NCBI GenBank assembly: GCA_903924405.1
Contig: CAIYBH010000110.1
Coordinates: 1-61,199, forward strand
DNA: 61,199 nucleotides
Origin: an uncultured Planctomycetaceae bacterium
GTDB taxonomy: Bacteria; Planctomycetota; Planctomycetia; Planctomycetales; Planctomycetaceae
Reading direction: 5' to 3'
The position numbers and the translations under genes were made by a program. Below the pieces are notes generated by a model, which was given only the letters and a program-made list of their open reading frames with translations, did not search any database and was not told the origin of the DNA. The stretch's first letter is position 1. Every line of letters starts with the position of its first letter. Positions 36,905-46,177 of the stretch are shown one piece after another.

Positions 36905-36933
36905 TTCGCAAGGTCTGGATTTCAAAGTATACT
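36905..36933 (+). promoter_or_regulatory. Candidate sigma70-type promoter for the molybdoenzyme gene
   Basis: TTCGCA (36905-36910), 17-nt spacer, TATACT (36928-36933), about 90 nt before the start at 37024. Four of six -35 bases and five of six -10 bases match consensus; it was found by eye, so chance is possible. Confidence 0.3.
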
Positions 36934-37023
36934 GTGGGGAGATCAGATGTTTTTCTGCTTCCTCAGTCCCTGCTGGCAGTTCAGTTCGCTGTCGACCAAC
37001 CTGCCGGCATTTTCGGGTGCTCA

Positions 37024-39255
37024 ATGTCTCCAGTGAAGCGTCCTTCAACCGGTGGTGGCTGGAAGGCAATTGCCTACAGTCTGAAACTCGCGCAACGCGT
37101 TGGCTGGTGGAAGATGTGGAAGGCCATGCGCTCCCGCAACACGTGTAAGACCTGCGCGGTCGGCATGGGTGGGCAACTCGGCGGCATGGTGAATGAAGGC
37201 GGCCATTTCCCGGAGGTCTGCAAGAAATCGTTTCAGGCGATGGCGTCAGATCTCCAGGGAGCGTTGCAGAAACAGGCTATTGAAGCGATGTCGCTGCAGC
37301 AACTGCGGGCGATGACGCCCCGGCAACTGGAAAACTCGGGGCGCATCGCTGATCCGCTCTGGCTGCCACCCAACGGCAAGGCCTACCAGACGACCACATG
37401 GGAACATGCCCTGCAGATCATTGTCGATCGCATGCAGGCTGCCGGCCCCCAACGATCGTTTTTTTATGCCAGCGGTCGAGCATCCAATGAGGCGGGTTTT
37501 CTGTTTCAGTTGATGGCACGTCGATTCGGAACGAACTACGTCAATAATTGCTCGTTCTATTGTCATCAGGCCAGCGGTGTCGGGCTGGGAATGGCCCTGG
37601 GAACCAGCGCCGGAACTGTTCGGCTGGAAGACCTTGATCACACCGACCTGTACCTGCTCATCGGCGCAAACCCCGCCTCCAATCACCCTCGTTTGATGCG
37701 TTCGCTGATGCAGATTCGGCGAAACGGCGGCGATGTTGTCGTCATCAACCCTGTACGTGAACTCGGGCTGGTAAAATTTCGCGTTCCCAGCGATGTACGC
37801 AGTCTGTTGTTCGGTACTGAAATTGCCAGTGAATACCTGCAACCGCACATCGGCGGAGATCTGGCACTGCTCAATGCACTGGCAAAAGAGATTCTTGAGC
37901 AGCGGGGACAGGATACGGATTTCATTACCCGACATACTGAGGGTTTCGAGGAATTTGCCACGGCTGTCAGCGCCTTGTCGTGGGACTCACTGGTCAACGC
38001 CTCCGGGATTTCTCGTGCCGAAATCCGTAGTCTTGCGCAACGCTATCTCAAAGCCCGCAATGTCGTCATCGGCTGGTGCATGGGCATCACTCATCACCTG
38101 CACGGGACATCCAATGTGCACGCCATCGCCAATCTTGCGCTGCTCCGCGGTATGGTGGGACGTGACCATGCGGGACTGATGCCGATTCGTGGACACAGCA
38201 ACGTGCAGGGGCTCGGAACCGTGGGCGTTACACCGGCACTCAAACAACATTTGCTCGAACGATTTGAGCAGCGACTGAACTTTTCACCTCCCAGCTCCCC
38301 GGGACTGGATACCATGGCGTGCATGGATGCTGCATGGGAAGGCCGCATGGACTTTGCTCTGTGCCTTGGCGGAAACCTGTATGGCAGCAATCCGGCTGCC
38401 GCACGCGCTTTCCAGGCCATTTCCCGGATGAAGACGGTCGTCTATCTTTCCACCACTCTGAATACCGGACATGCGTGGGGGACAGGCGAAGAAACGCTGA
38501 TCCTGCCCGTGCTGCCACGTGACGAAGAGCCTCAGCCAACGTCCCAGGAATCCATGTTCAGTTTCGTCAGGCTCAGCGATGGTGGAGCCTCAAGGCATCT
38601 GAATGCCCGCAGCGAAGCTTCAATTCTCGCGGAACTCGGACGACAGCTGTTCCCCGGCGATGCCCGGCTTGACTGGAATGCCCTGCAGAGCCACGCTGCC
38701 ATTCGAGAACTTATCGCAGACCTCATTCCGGATTATCAGGCACTCCGCGACATCGATCGTTCACGTAAGGAATTTCATGTGCCGGGCCGAGCCATCCGGA
38801 ATTACCAGTTCCCGACAAAGTCCGGTAAAGCACGCTTCCATGTGGCTACGCCCCCAGAGGTCGTGCCCCGCAATTCAGAGCACAATCCCGGTCAGCTGAA
38901 GCTGATGACATTACGCTCTGAAGGTCAGTTCAACAGCGTTGTTTACGACGAAGAAGATCTGTATCGCGGTCAGGAGCGACGTGATGTGATTCTGATGAAT
39001 CCGGCCGACCTGAAGCGATTGAATCTGCAGCCGGATCAGCGTGTTCGTGTCCGAAGTGACGTCGGTGAAATGCGATATATCCTCGCCCGACCTTACGAAA
39101 TTCGTGAAGGCAATGCGGCGATGTACTATCCGGAAGCCAACGTGCTGATTCCGCATCGCGTGGATCCGCTGTCGAAAACGCCGGCTTTCAAATCCATCGA
39201 TATTCGTGTTGAAGCAGAGCCTCTCGTGGCTCAAACTCATGCTGGCACGACGTAA
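37024..39255 (+). CDS. FdhF/YdeP-family molybdopterin oxidoreductase
   Basis: A 743-aa protein, close to E. coli YdeP in length. It contains the molybdopterin oxidoreductase domain (WEHALQIIVDRM; YASGRASNEAGFLFQLMARRFG; NNCSFYCHQASG; LLIGANPASNHPRLM; IRGHSNVQG) and a C-terminal molydopterin dinucleotide-binding domain (RRDVILMNPADLKRLNLQPD). An N-terminal NTCKTCAVG motif takes the place of a ferredoxin-type cluster region. The family binds bis-MGD molybdenum and is linked to acid resistance in E. coli; the physiological substrate is unknown. ATG 37024 is chosen over an upstream in-frame codon by the family N-terminus. It converges on the porin gene with 22 nt between the stops. Confidence 0.88.
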   Translation: MSPVKRPSTGGGWKAIAYSLKLAQRVGWWKMWKAMRSRNTCKTCAVGMGGQLGGMVNEGGHFPEVCKKSFQAMASDLQGALQKQAIEAMSLQQLRAMTPRQLENSGRIADPLWLPPNGKAYQTTTWEHALQIIVDRMQAAGPQRSFFYASGRASNEAGFLFQLMARRFGTNYVNNCSFYCHQASGVGLGMALGTSAGTVRLEDLDHTDLYLLIGANPASNHPRLMRSLMQIRRNGGDVVVINPVRELGLVKFRVPSDVRSLLFGTEIASEYLQPHIGGDLALLNALAKEILEQRGQDTDFITRHTEGFEEFATAVSALSWDSLVNASGISRAEIRSLAQRYLKARNVVIGWCMGITHHLHGTSNVHAIANLALLRGMVGRDHAGLMPIRGHSNVQGLGTVGVTPALKQHLLERFEQRLNFSPPSSPGLDTMACMDAAWEGRMDFALCLGGNLYGSNPAAARAFQAISRMKTVVYLSTTLNTGHAWGTGEETLILPVLPRDEEPQPTSQESMFSFVRLSDGGASRHLNARSEASILAELGRQLFPGDARLDWNALQSHAAIRELIADLIPDYQALRDIDRSRKEFHVPGRAIRNYQFPTKSGKARFHVATPPEVVPRNSEHNPGQLKLMTLRSEGQFNSVVYDEEDLYRGQERRDVILMNPADLKRLNLQPDQRVRVRSDVGEMRYILARPYEIREGNAAMYYPEANVLIPHRVDPLSKTPAFKSIDIRVEAEPLVAQTHAGTT

Positions 39256-39277
39256 TTCGGTGGCAGCCCGATCAACC

Positions 39278-40822
39278 TCACCAGTTGAAATCAAATCGCA
39301 GCGCCAGCAGGTCTGACGTCGTTCCGCCGAAGCTGGCCGCACGGGTCGTAACCGGGTGAATCCAGTCAAACATGAATCGCGTTCGATCACTCCAGTACCA
39401 ATTCACTCCCGTGGTCAGATCGTTGTATTGGCCACTCTGAAAATTATCCAGGTTCAGATTGGAGTACCTTGTTTTCAGTTCCCACGCCCCAGGGCTCAGG
39501 ATCCCGTCCCGTATTCTCAGAGCCGCCTTCGGCACATTGCGGGCGAACTGTGCCCCATGCTGCCCAAAACGGTCATAAATCCGATTTTCTCCCGTCACAA
39601 ACCAACTGAGGTGAGCGTAGGCCCCGGTCGCCGACTCACTCCCGCCACTCAACTGATCCACGACGGACAGAAAAGCCTCGCTCTGCAGAGTGACCGGTCC
39701 CATGACCGCCGCAAACTCCAGATTCCCTGTCGTGTAAGTCTCCGTGCTGATCACTCCGCTGTCGATAAGCCGCGGTCCTTCATGGATCTGAGGCCGCGCC
39801 CGAAATCGTACCCGATCATCCTGATCGTTGGTGTACAACACTCCAACTCCCGTATGCACCAGATAGCGTCCTTTGGATGCCTCGTCGTAGTAGGGTGTCC
39901 ATGTCAATCGACCACTGGTACGAAACCCCTGACTGTCATCAATCCGCTCCTTCAGAGACTCGCTGATGCTGTCAAAAAAGACCCCGGTGCTCCACGTCAC
40001 GCTTTCGTCTTCGCTGCAGTTGTACAGAGCTATCCCGACTTCGCGGTCCACGGCAAAAATGCCCTGGCTGGGAATGGAACGCTCCAGGAACAGATTGTTT
40101 GTATCGTTGGTCACCTGCTCCAGACTGAATGGCACGAAGAAATTACCAATTCGAAATCGTCCCAGCCCGGGAATCTCGTTGGCCGAAAAGTAGGCATCTT
40201 TCACGTCCGGTGAGGTGACGGTGTTGCCACTCTCGCCGACAGTTTCCGGTTCCAGAGTCATCTGCAGCCGGAAATCGCAGTTCTCGTACCCGGAACCGTC
40301 AGCGACCAGCCGCAGGCGTCGAAACTCAAAAAAGTCTGAGGTACCTGGGTTTCCGGTGATGTCGGGATCCGCATCCACCCAGTTCACATAATCAAGTTGC
40401 ACATGCCCGCCCAGCTTGACATTCCATTTGTCGACGGGGACGGCCTTCAGTTCGGCGGCTTTTTTCTGCTCGGCCGCTACCCGTTCCGCATCTTTCTTAA
40501 CGCGAGCCTGCTCGGCCGCCTCCAATTGCTCAAGTCGACGTCGCAGCGTTTCCAGTTCGTTGGTTAATGCGCCGTCCCCTGTTGTGCCATCATACCGTAA
40601 GGAATCCTCTGACAGGTTCTCGTTTGATGATGGCTCTGGCTGGTTTGCCCGGTCGGCGATTGTGACGCGACCCGCGTTTGCCAGGTCTGGATTCCGGGTT
40701 CCACCAACGGCAGGCAGGCAGAGCCCCGCCAGGAACACGACGGTTCGCAACACCAGACCCACGCCCATGCATCCTGTCCAGCATCCTGCTGTGTGCGTGC
40801 CGTTCAGCATTGTTTGTTCCAT
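39278..40822 (-). CDS. OprP/OprO-like outer-membrane porin
   Basis: A 514-aa protein: N-terminal hydrophobic signal, a coiled-coil segment rich in Glu/Ala/Lys (LETLRRRLEQLEAAEQARVK, about 85-125), then a beta-barrel with alternating aromatic residues (VKLGGHVQLDYVNW, FEFRRLRLVADGSGYENCDF) and a terminal aromatic strand (LALRFDFNW) as in barrel proteins folded by BAM. This matches phosphate-selective porins OprP/OprO, widespread in planctomycetes; phosphate specificity is not shown. It begins 48 nt after the cpaE-type gene, so may belong to the pilus transcript. Confidence 0.85.
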   Translation of the reverse strand: MEQTMLNGTHTAGCWTGCMGVGLVLRTVVFLAGLCLPAVGGTRNPDLANAGRVTIADRANQPEPSSNENLSEDSLRYDGTTGDGALTNELETLRRRLEQLEAAEQARVKKDAERVAAEQKKAAELKAVPVDKWNVKLGGHVQLDYVNWVDADPDITGNPGTSDFFEFRRLRLVADGSGYENCDFRLQMTLEPETVGESGNTVTSPDVKDAYFSANEIPGLGRFRIGNFFVPFSLEQVTNDTNNLFLERSIPSQGIFAVDREVGIALYNCSEDESVTWSTGVFFDSISESLKERIDDSQGFRTSGRLTWTPYYDEASKGRYLVHTGVGVLYTNDQDDRVRFRARPQIHEGPRLIDSGVISTETYTTGNLEFAAVMGPVTLQSEAFLSVVDQLSGGSESATGAYAHLSWFVTGENRIYDRFGQHGAQFARNVPKAALRIRDGILSPGAWELKTRYSNLNLDNFQSGQYNDLTTGVNWYWSDRTRFMFDWIHPVTTRAASFGGTTSDLLALRFDFNW

Positions 40823-40870
40823 GTCCCCGGAGTTCCGTTCCTGACCCCTTTTTCTGACTTGACAGGGCAG

Positions 40871-42079
40871 CTAGCGTCCGGCAAACAGGCCGAACAGGCC
40901 ACCGCGTTTTTTCACGGGCTCTTCGGCGCCCTTCGGCGATGCCTCTGTGGCTGTCAGTTGAGTGATCATTTCGGTCAGACTGCGGGTGAGCTTTGCTCGT
41001 GGAGCGAACTGGCACAGTGGCACGCCGTTGTTTCGGGCTCCTGCCATCACCGGATAGTCATTGGGAATCTGCCAGAAGACGCTCCGTCCAATTGCTTCGA
41101 GCGCCTTGGTCAGGCTGATGTCGCAATCCTCAAGTCCCACACGATTGACTACGATTTCCACCTTGCCCCGAATGGCTGGGAAGTTTTCCAGAAACTGCAT
41201 GATCCGAATCACGTTACGCAGACTGGAAAGATCCAGCTGTGTGACCAGCAGGATCCGATCTGAGACTTCCATCACCGCGAGGTCCATGCGGCCGAACATC
41301 TTGCTCACATCCACAATCAGGTGCGAGAAGGTGGCCTTGAGTAAGGCCATGATTCTTCGCAGGTCATCCGGCCGAATGACATCGGCGTGCTCCATTTCCA
41401 GAGGACGCGGCAACAGAAAAACTCCGCTCTCATGCCGCGTCAGTGATCGTTTCAGCAGTCCATAGTCCAGGCGGCTCATGTTGTCCGCAAGGTCCCGAAT
41501 GGAGTGCTCGGGGATGATATCCAGCCAGACGTCTGCATCTCCCAGCGTCAGATCGAGGTCAATCACGACCGGTGAGTTTCGTGACTCCTGCGCCAGCACC
41601 GCCGCAGCATTCACCGCGATTGCTGTGCATCCGACTCCGCCGGCCACACCGGCGATTGTGATGACCTGACCACCACGAGAGTTGCCTTCGCTGGTCCCAC
41701 CACCCAGAGACACTCGGATACGGTCCAGCGCTGAGACAAAGTCCTCGAGTTGGATCGGAAGATTCAGGTATTCACGGGCGCCGTTTCGCATCGCCTGCAG
41801 AATCAGACTGCCCTCCTGTGACGAACTGACCACGAGGACAGCACAACTGATCTGGGAGCGGGCGACCTCTCCCACCAGCTGCAGCGCACGTGTGGGATTC
41901 GAGTCGAGGTTGATCAGCACGATTCCCGGAAGTGTCTGACGAGCGATGTCCATAAAGCTCTCATAGCGGGAGCACTCCGCTTCCAGCCAGACCGTCTCTA
42001 CACCCAGCAGCATGGACTTCAGGGCGTTCCTTGAACGCTCATCAGGATCCACCGTAACCAGTCTCAGTACATTTTTCAT
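40871..42079 (-). CDS. CpaE/TadZ-type pilus localisation ATPase with degenerate P-loop
   Basis: A 402-aa protein with an N-terminal receiver-like domain (about 1-120) and a C-terminal MinD/ParA-like domain. The expected deviant Walker A, KGGVGK-type, reads VAGGVGCTA (residues 145-153): both the signature lysine and the P-loop lysine are replaced. DLDLTLGDADVW and VTQLDLSSLRNV mark the rest of the fold. TadZ/CpaE proteins position the Tad pilus machine at the pole. The C-terminus is basic and Gly/Phe-rich. Start ATG 42079 is preferred to a TTG six nt upstream. Confidence 0.88.
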   Translation of the reverse strand: MKNVLRLVTVDPDERSRNALKSMLLGVETVWLEAECSRYESFMDIARQTLPGIVLINLDSNPTRALQLVGEVARSQISCAVLVVSSSQEGSLILQAMRNGAREYLNLPIQLEDFVSALDRIRVSLGGGTSEGNSRGGQVITIAGVAGGVGCTAIAVNAAAVLAQESRNSPVVIDLDLTLGDADVWLDIIPEHSIRDLADNMSRLDYGLLKRSLTRHESGVFLLPRPLEMEHADVIRPDDLRRIMALLKATFSHLIVDVSKMFGRMDLAVMEVSDRILLVTQLDLSSLRNVIRIMQFLENFPAIRGKVEIVVNRVGLEDCDISLTKALEAIGRSVFWQIPNDYPVMAGARNNGVPLCQFAPRAKLTRSLTEMITQLTATEASPKGAEEPVKKRGGLFGLFAGR

Positions 42080-42139
42080 AGCCAATGCCCGTCATCTGTG
42101 AAAGTGCTGTGTACGTTTCAGCAGCGTCTCTGAGGTCCT

Positions 42140-43807
42140 CTATCTCATTGTTGGTGAGATCAGCCCCTCGTCATCAGGGATCCGTAGTTTGGCTCCGGAG
42201 TCAGTTTCCGACTTATCTGTTTCGCGGATCTTCGAACGGCTGGCTGGCTTTATTCGTCCGCCGCCCCCCGCGTCAGCCGGCTCTGGTGTCGGCCGTTCCT
42301 GGCCAGCGGTGCGACTGCTGGTCGGTGCTCGTTTTCCGGATTTCCCGGCGTCCGTGCAGTCTATCTCGCGACAGTTGCGACAGTTCGGATCGCTGCAGCG
42401 TTTGGCCGCTGCCGGCTGAGTCCGACATTGTTCACACTCGTCCCCAACCTTCGGAACCTCCAGCATTCCGTAGGCGAACAACTCCCGGTCGACTGGAATG
42501 TCTGTGGACATTCCCGGGCCGATGGCTGGAACCTGCTCCGGTGTCATGGGGGCCACCAGCTCCGGTGTTACCAGAATGATCAACTCTGTTTCTGACTCTG
42601 TGTGCTGTTTTTTACTGAAAGCGGCCCCGAGCCATGGGAGTTCCCCGAGGAACGGGACTTTCTGAGTTGTGCCGTAAGAGCGACGTGAGACGAGTCCGGC
42701 GATTACCAGAGCCTCGCCGAAATTCATTTCCACCTGCGTATTCGCGCTGTTGGTGCGGAACGACGTTGTCGGTGCGCCGTTGATGATCACCACCTGTGAA
42801 AAGTCCTGATCACTGACGCGAGTTTCCACCTCAAGTCGCACGCGCCCATTGCCAAGAATGTACGGCACGGCATTCAACTGAATCCCGAATTCCCGATACT
42901 GCACGCCGGAAGTGCCGAGGCCACCCGCCACTGGAATTGGTGTCTCTCCGCCGCTCAGAAAGTTGGCGGGACGACCGTTGTCTGTGACAATCATCGGGGT
43001 TGCGTGAGTCTTGAAAATGCCTTCGTCCAGCATGGCCTGAACAAAGCCCTGGAACACACTATTGGGACGTGTCAGACCCCAGGTGATGGTACTGTCGGAG
43101 AATCCGCGTTGTGTGATTGAAGCGGCTCCGCCAGCCACCTCCAGACCTGAAATCGGCGTGATCGGTCCGGGAGTAGACACGAGGTAGCCGTCCGGGCGTA
43201 CCATGGAGAAATTCATGCCGAGGCGACGCAGCTTGGATCGCTGCACCTCCATCACGGTGCACTTCAGCATGATCTGCTGCACGCCACCGGCCTGCATGTG
43301 ATTCAGAACTTCGGGATAAAACTGCTCCGCGATCGCCTGAATCTCGCTGACGTGCTCAGGCTTGGTCACCCAGCCATCCAGGCGTACAGATTCATCGCTG
43401 ATCTCTTCGACATGAATCGTATTGTCCGGATACAGCCGACGAATGAAGGATTCGAGATGGCGAACGTCACCGCGGATCAGGATCTCAAGCTCAAATGTGC
43501 GATCATTCTCATCCACAATGGTGAGCGACGTGACGCCGGACTGCAGGGCGTAGATTCGGACCTGCTGAGGGTTATCTCCGACAGTCTGTACTGTCAGTAC
43601 CTCTTCATCAAAATCCATGACACGTCGGATGCGGGCACTGTGTTCAATGAACATCGAGAACCGCTCGACCAGAGCAATCTCGTTTCGCCCTTCCTGGACA
43701 ACGTAGACTGGTGATGACCGCTCGGCCTGCAGCACCGCTTCCGCGACGTCAGACTGCAACAGCGTCATGAATACCAGAATTCTGAACAACACTTGTCCCA
43801 CCCGCAT
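42140..43807 (-). CDS. Tad secretin (CpaC/RcpA) with Cys-rich C-terminal extension
   Basis: A 555-aa protein: signal peptide, N-terminal BON-like/pilus-N domain (FSMFIEHSARIRRVMDFDEE), then secretin domain (about 175-430) with the conserved QFREFGIQL-type strand (VQYREFGIQLNAVPYI), LSGGETPIPV and VPFLGELPWLGAAF motifs. It forms the outer-membrane channel of the pilus. After the secretin domain a tail of about 120 residues includes eight Cys at about 456-483 (CEQC, CSDPNCRNCREIDC) and a basic, Ser/Pro-rich end, not usual for CpaC. Upstream lies cpaB, downstream cpaE. Confidence 0.92.
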   Translation of the reverse strand: MRVGQVLFRILVFMTLLQSDVAEAVLQAERSSPVYVVQEGRNEIALVERFSMFIEHSARIRRVMDFDEEVLTVQTVGDNPQQVRIYALQSGVTSLTIVDENDRTFELEILIRGDVRHLESFIRRLYPDNTIHVEEISDESVRLDGWVTKPEHVSEIQAIAEQFYPEVLNHMQAGGVQQIMLKCTVMEVQRSKLRRLGMNFSMVRPDGYLVSTPGPITPISGLEVAGGAASITQRGFSDSTITWGLTRPNSVFQGFVQAMLDEGIFKTHATPMIVTDNGRPANFLSGGETPIPVAGGLGTSGVQYREFGIQLNAVPYILGNGRVRLEVETRVSDQDFSQVVIINGAPTTSFRTNSANTQVEMNFGEALVIAGLVSRRSYGTTQKVPFLGELPWLGAAFSKKQHTESETELIILVTPELVAPMTPEQVPAIGPGMSTDIPVDRELFAYGMLEVPKVGDECEQCRTQPAAAKRCSDPNCRNCREIDCTDAGKSGKRAPTSSRTAGQERPTPEPADAGGGGRIKPASRSKIRETDKSETDSGAKLRIPDDEGLISPTMR

Positions 43808-44006
43808 CCCTGCACCCCTGAATTCCCGCTGCCCTTCAGACCGCTCCCGGACCGAAGCTCAGTGGCCCAAAAGGGACTCCGCCCACTGTACTCTCATGTT
43901 CCATCATGCAGAGTGTTGCCTGCATCTGCTGATGCCCTTTGCAAACGGCTGTCTGCATTGAGTCTCCAGCATCGGCCAGCAAGTCGCCTGAACCCGTGTC
44001 AGGGGA

Positions 44007-45029
44007 TCAGCGCTTCAGAGACTTAAAAAAGTCCCACACGGTTGAGGCTGTCGATGGATTCGCCATCCTGACCTTCTCCCGTCGTACAGTCTTCCCTTGA
44101 TAAATCTCAATCGTCCATAATTCGCTGTCATCGGCGCTCCCGGACACAGGTCCGGTAGTCCCCGTATCTGAATTCACCTGTCGTTCCAATTCTTTCTCCA
44201 GCAGATCCGGAATCCCCTCGCCGAGCGAATCCGCATCTGTGGCCTTTGATCCACCTTCAACATTGATGTGTGAACCGATTTCCGCATCAGATTCCTCAGC
44301 ACCATCGCCTCGCAGTTTCTCGAAGTCATTTGAAATCACTGTCTCCGAGGCCGCGCCATCAGTTCCATCGGTTGACTGTGACTCCTTCGGTTTTCGCATC
44401 ACGGTGGACAATGTGCCGATCTTTCCCGCCAGAGTGACAGCTTTGGACTGCTCCGGAGTGACCAGCAATGAAAGATTCTTGGGGGTTCCTGCGACATTCG
44501 CCTCTGAACCGTAAGTCTGAGCATCCACGGCAAACACTTCCACGAATTCCAGGACAGTGATGGTTTTCTGATGTGCTCCATTGACCTTCGGGTCATCATA
44601 AGTCAGTAACAAATCAATCTTGTTTCCAGCCTGCAGCATTCCGCTGTGCGTTGTCGTCGCATCGACCGGGATCGTCACTGCCGCCATTCCTGGCGGAATT
44701 TTTGCCATCGCGCCATACTCACCCTTCGCTCCCACCTTACTTCTCTGGATCCAGTCGCCTGCACTGACGGGGACTTTCAATCCACGGTCCTGCAGTTCTT
44801 CCAGTGTCAGAATCGCTCCGGGAGGGACCAGGGTCTCCGGAACAGGAACCAGTCGAACCGTCAATTCGTTCAGCGTAACACCCGGTTCGAGATCTTTGAT
44901 TGCGACTGCCACATTTACAACAGGTTCCTGATTCTCCTCGCTTTTCTTCAGCACATGGCGAACGCCAAGCATCGACAGTAATCCGCAGCAAACTGCCACG
45001 GCCAGCATAACCACAGCCTGAGGTTTCAT
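44007..45029 (-). CDS. cpaB: Flp pilus assembly protein CpaB/RcpC
   Basis: A 340-aa protein with one N-terminal membrane segment (VVMLAVAVCCGLLSML), a SAF domain (VAIKDLEPGVTLNELTVR) and the RcpC/CpaB region (GMAAVTIPVDATTTHSGMLQ, NLSLLVTPEQSKAVTLAG). The C-terminal third is a Ser/Thr/Asp-rich linker with a final hydrophobic patch. CpaB stabilises the secretin and pilus base in the periplasm. It precedes the secretin gene with a gap of 199 nt. Confidence 0.92.
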   Translation of the reverse strand: MKPQAVVMLAVAVCCGLLSMLGVRHVLKKSEENQEPVVNVAVAIKDLEPGVTLNELTVRLVPVPETLVPPGAILTLEELQDRGLKVPVSAGDWIQRSKVGAKGEYGAMAKIPPGMAAVTIPVDATTTHSGMLQAGNKIDLLLTYDDPKVNGAHQKTITVLEFVEVFAVDAQTYGSEANVAGTPKNLSLLVTPEQSKAVTLAGKIGTLSTVMRKPKESQSTDGTDGAASETVISNDFEKLRGDGAEESDAEIGSHINVEGGSKATDADSLGEGIPDLLEKELERQVNSDTGTTGPVSGSADDSELWTIEIYQGKTVRREKVRMANPSTASTVWDFFKSLKR

Positions 45030-45336
45030 AGCGGGTGCGAACTTTCTTTCCCACTCGCATTGCGTGTGTCGCTGAATTCGACTGCAGCGCTGACCCGCAG
45101 GTCATGCTGTCAGAATCGATACACAGCGAACAACCCTTCTATTCTTCCCCAGCATCATGATCGGCACACTGGATTGCAGGCTTCACCGAATGCTGGCAGG
45201 AAAACTTAAAGTCGTTCACTTACACGCAAGCAGAGACAATTGACTTGCCACAGAGTTGATGACGCGAGAGCCGACCTTCGGCGGCGACGACAAATGCAGA
45301 CGGGTAAGCGGCAGAATTTGCCGCATTCGGCCGCGG
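45030..45336. other. 307-bp intergenic region, no feature recognised
   Basis: Between the prepilin peptidase stop and the cpaB start. No further pilin-like small gene, terminator or promoter is convincing. Confidence 0.45.
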
Positions 45337-45888
45337 TCAGATCATGTTCTGAAACCAGAAATACCCGATAGTCCCGATGCAGATGGGAATCCCGTAGGGC
45401 AGCAGCAGCATCCGCGGCTTACGCTCGGCTGCGATGACCGAAAGCTGAACTGGATTGCGAATGCTCATCCACTCGCTGAGAATCATCAGGAAATTGCTGT
45501 AGTGATGCGCTGTTCTGCGACGCCACAGCACCATGACGATCGCCATGCCGGCACCCAGCACGGCGGAGACCGCGAATGCTGCCAGGGTGACCTGCCAACC
45601 CATCCATGCTCCGATGCCCGCCATCAGCTTCACATCACCAGCGCCCATGCCACCCACCGAATACAATGGCAGCAGCGTCAGCAGTCCTGCACACATTCCC
45701 AGCACTCCGCCGCCGAAGCCCGTGACTCCGCCGGTCCACGTGGAATAGGCCAGGCCCGCCAGCACCATGGGAAAAGTAATCCAGTTCGGCACACGCAGAT
45801 CCCGGCCATCGATCCAGGCTGCCAGAATCAGAATCACTGATACAGTCTTCACATGCCAGTTGTTCATCAGGAAATCAGCGACTTGCAT
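45337..45888 (-). CDS. A24-family prepilin peptidase (TadV/CpaA)
   Basis: A 183-aa membrane protein with about six hydrophobic segments. The two catalytic aspartates are D27 (WIDGRDLRVPNW) and D85 (GGMGAGDVKLM, the conserved GxGD motif). It cleaves and possibly methylates Flp prepilins at the inner membrane. AAGGAG lies 10 nt before ATG 45888, deciding this start over the in-frame ATG at 45915. The Flp pilin gene is 289 nt upstream with a terminator in between. Confidence 0.92.
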   Translation of the reverse strand: MQVADFLMNNWHVKTVSVILILAAWIDGRDLRVPNWITFPMVLAGLAYSTWTGGVTGFGGGVLGMCAGLLTLLPLYSVGGMGAGDVKLMAGIGAWMGWQVTLAAFAVSAVLGAGMAIVMVLWRRRTAHHYSNFLMILSEWMSIRNPVQLSVIAAERKPRMLLLPYGIPICIGTIGYFWFQNMI

Positions 45889-46096
45889 TTTTGAGAGGCT
45901 CCTTTTCAGAATCATGAATTCCCAGCCTGGAATCGGCCCTTCCAGGCTTGTTGTCTCTGCCGTGACTGTCTTCAGGCAGTTCTCCTCGCTCCGTGTTTCG
46001 CTCCCGATGACGCCACATCATCGTTCTGATTGTATCCCGGACGCGAATAGTCACCGGCCACGGGGCCCGGTATTCAGAGGAGATCAAAACTCAGAT

Positions 46097-46129
46097 AAAA
46101 AAAGGGATGCAGACATGATGCTGCATCCC
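46097..46129 (-). terminator. Rho-independent terminator after the Flp pilin gene
   Basis: Stem GGGATGCAG / CTGCATCCC (46104-46112 and 46121-46129) with an 8-nt loop; seven T follow on the minus strand (A-run 46097-46103). Placed between pilin and prepilin peptidase, it would allow abundant pilin mRNA with lower readthrough into the assembly genes. Confidence 0.9.
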
Positions 46130-46177
46130 CTCGAATTTCAATGTCAGCAGGATCAGGTTGCTCCCGCTGACTCGCCA

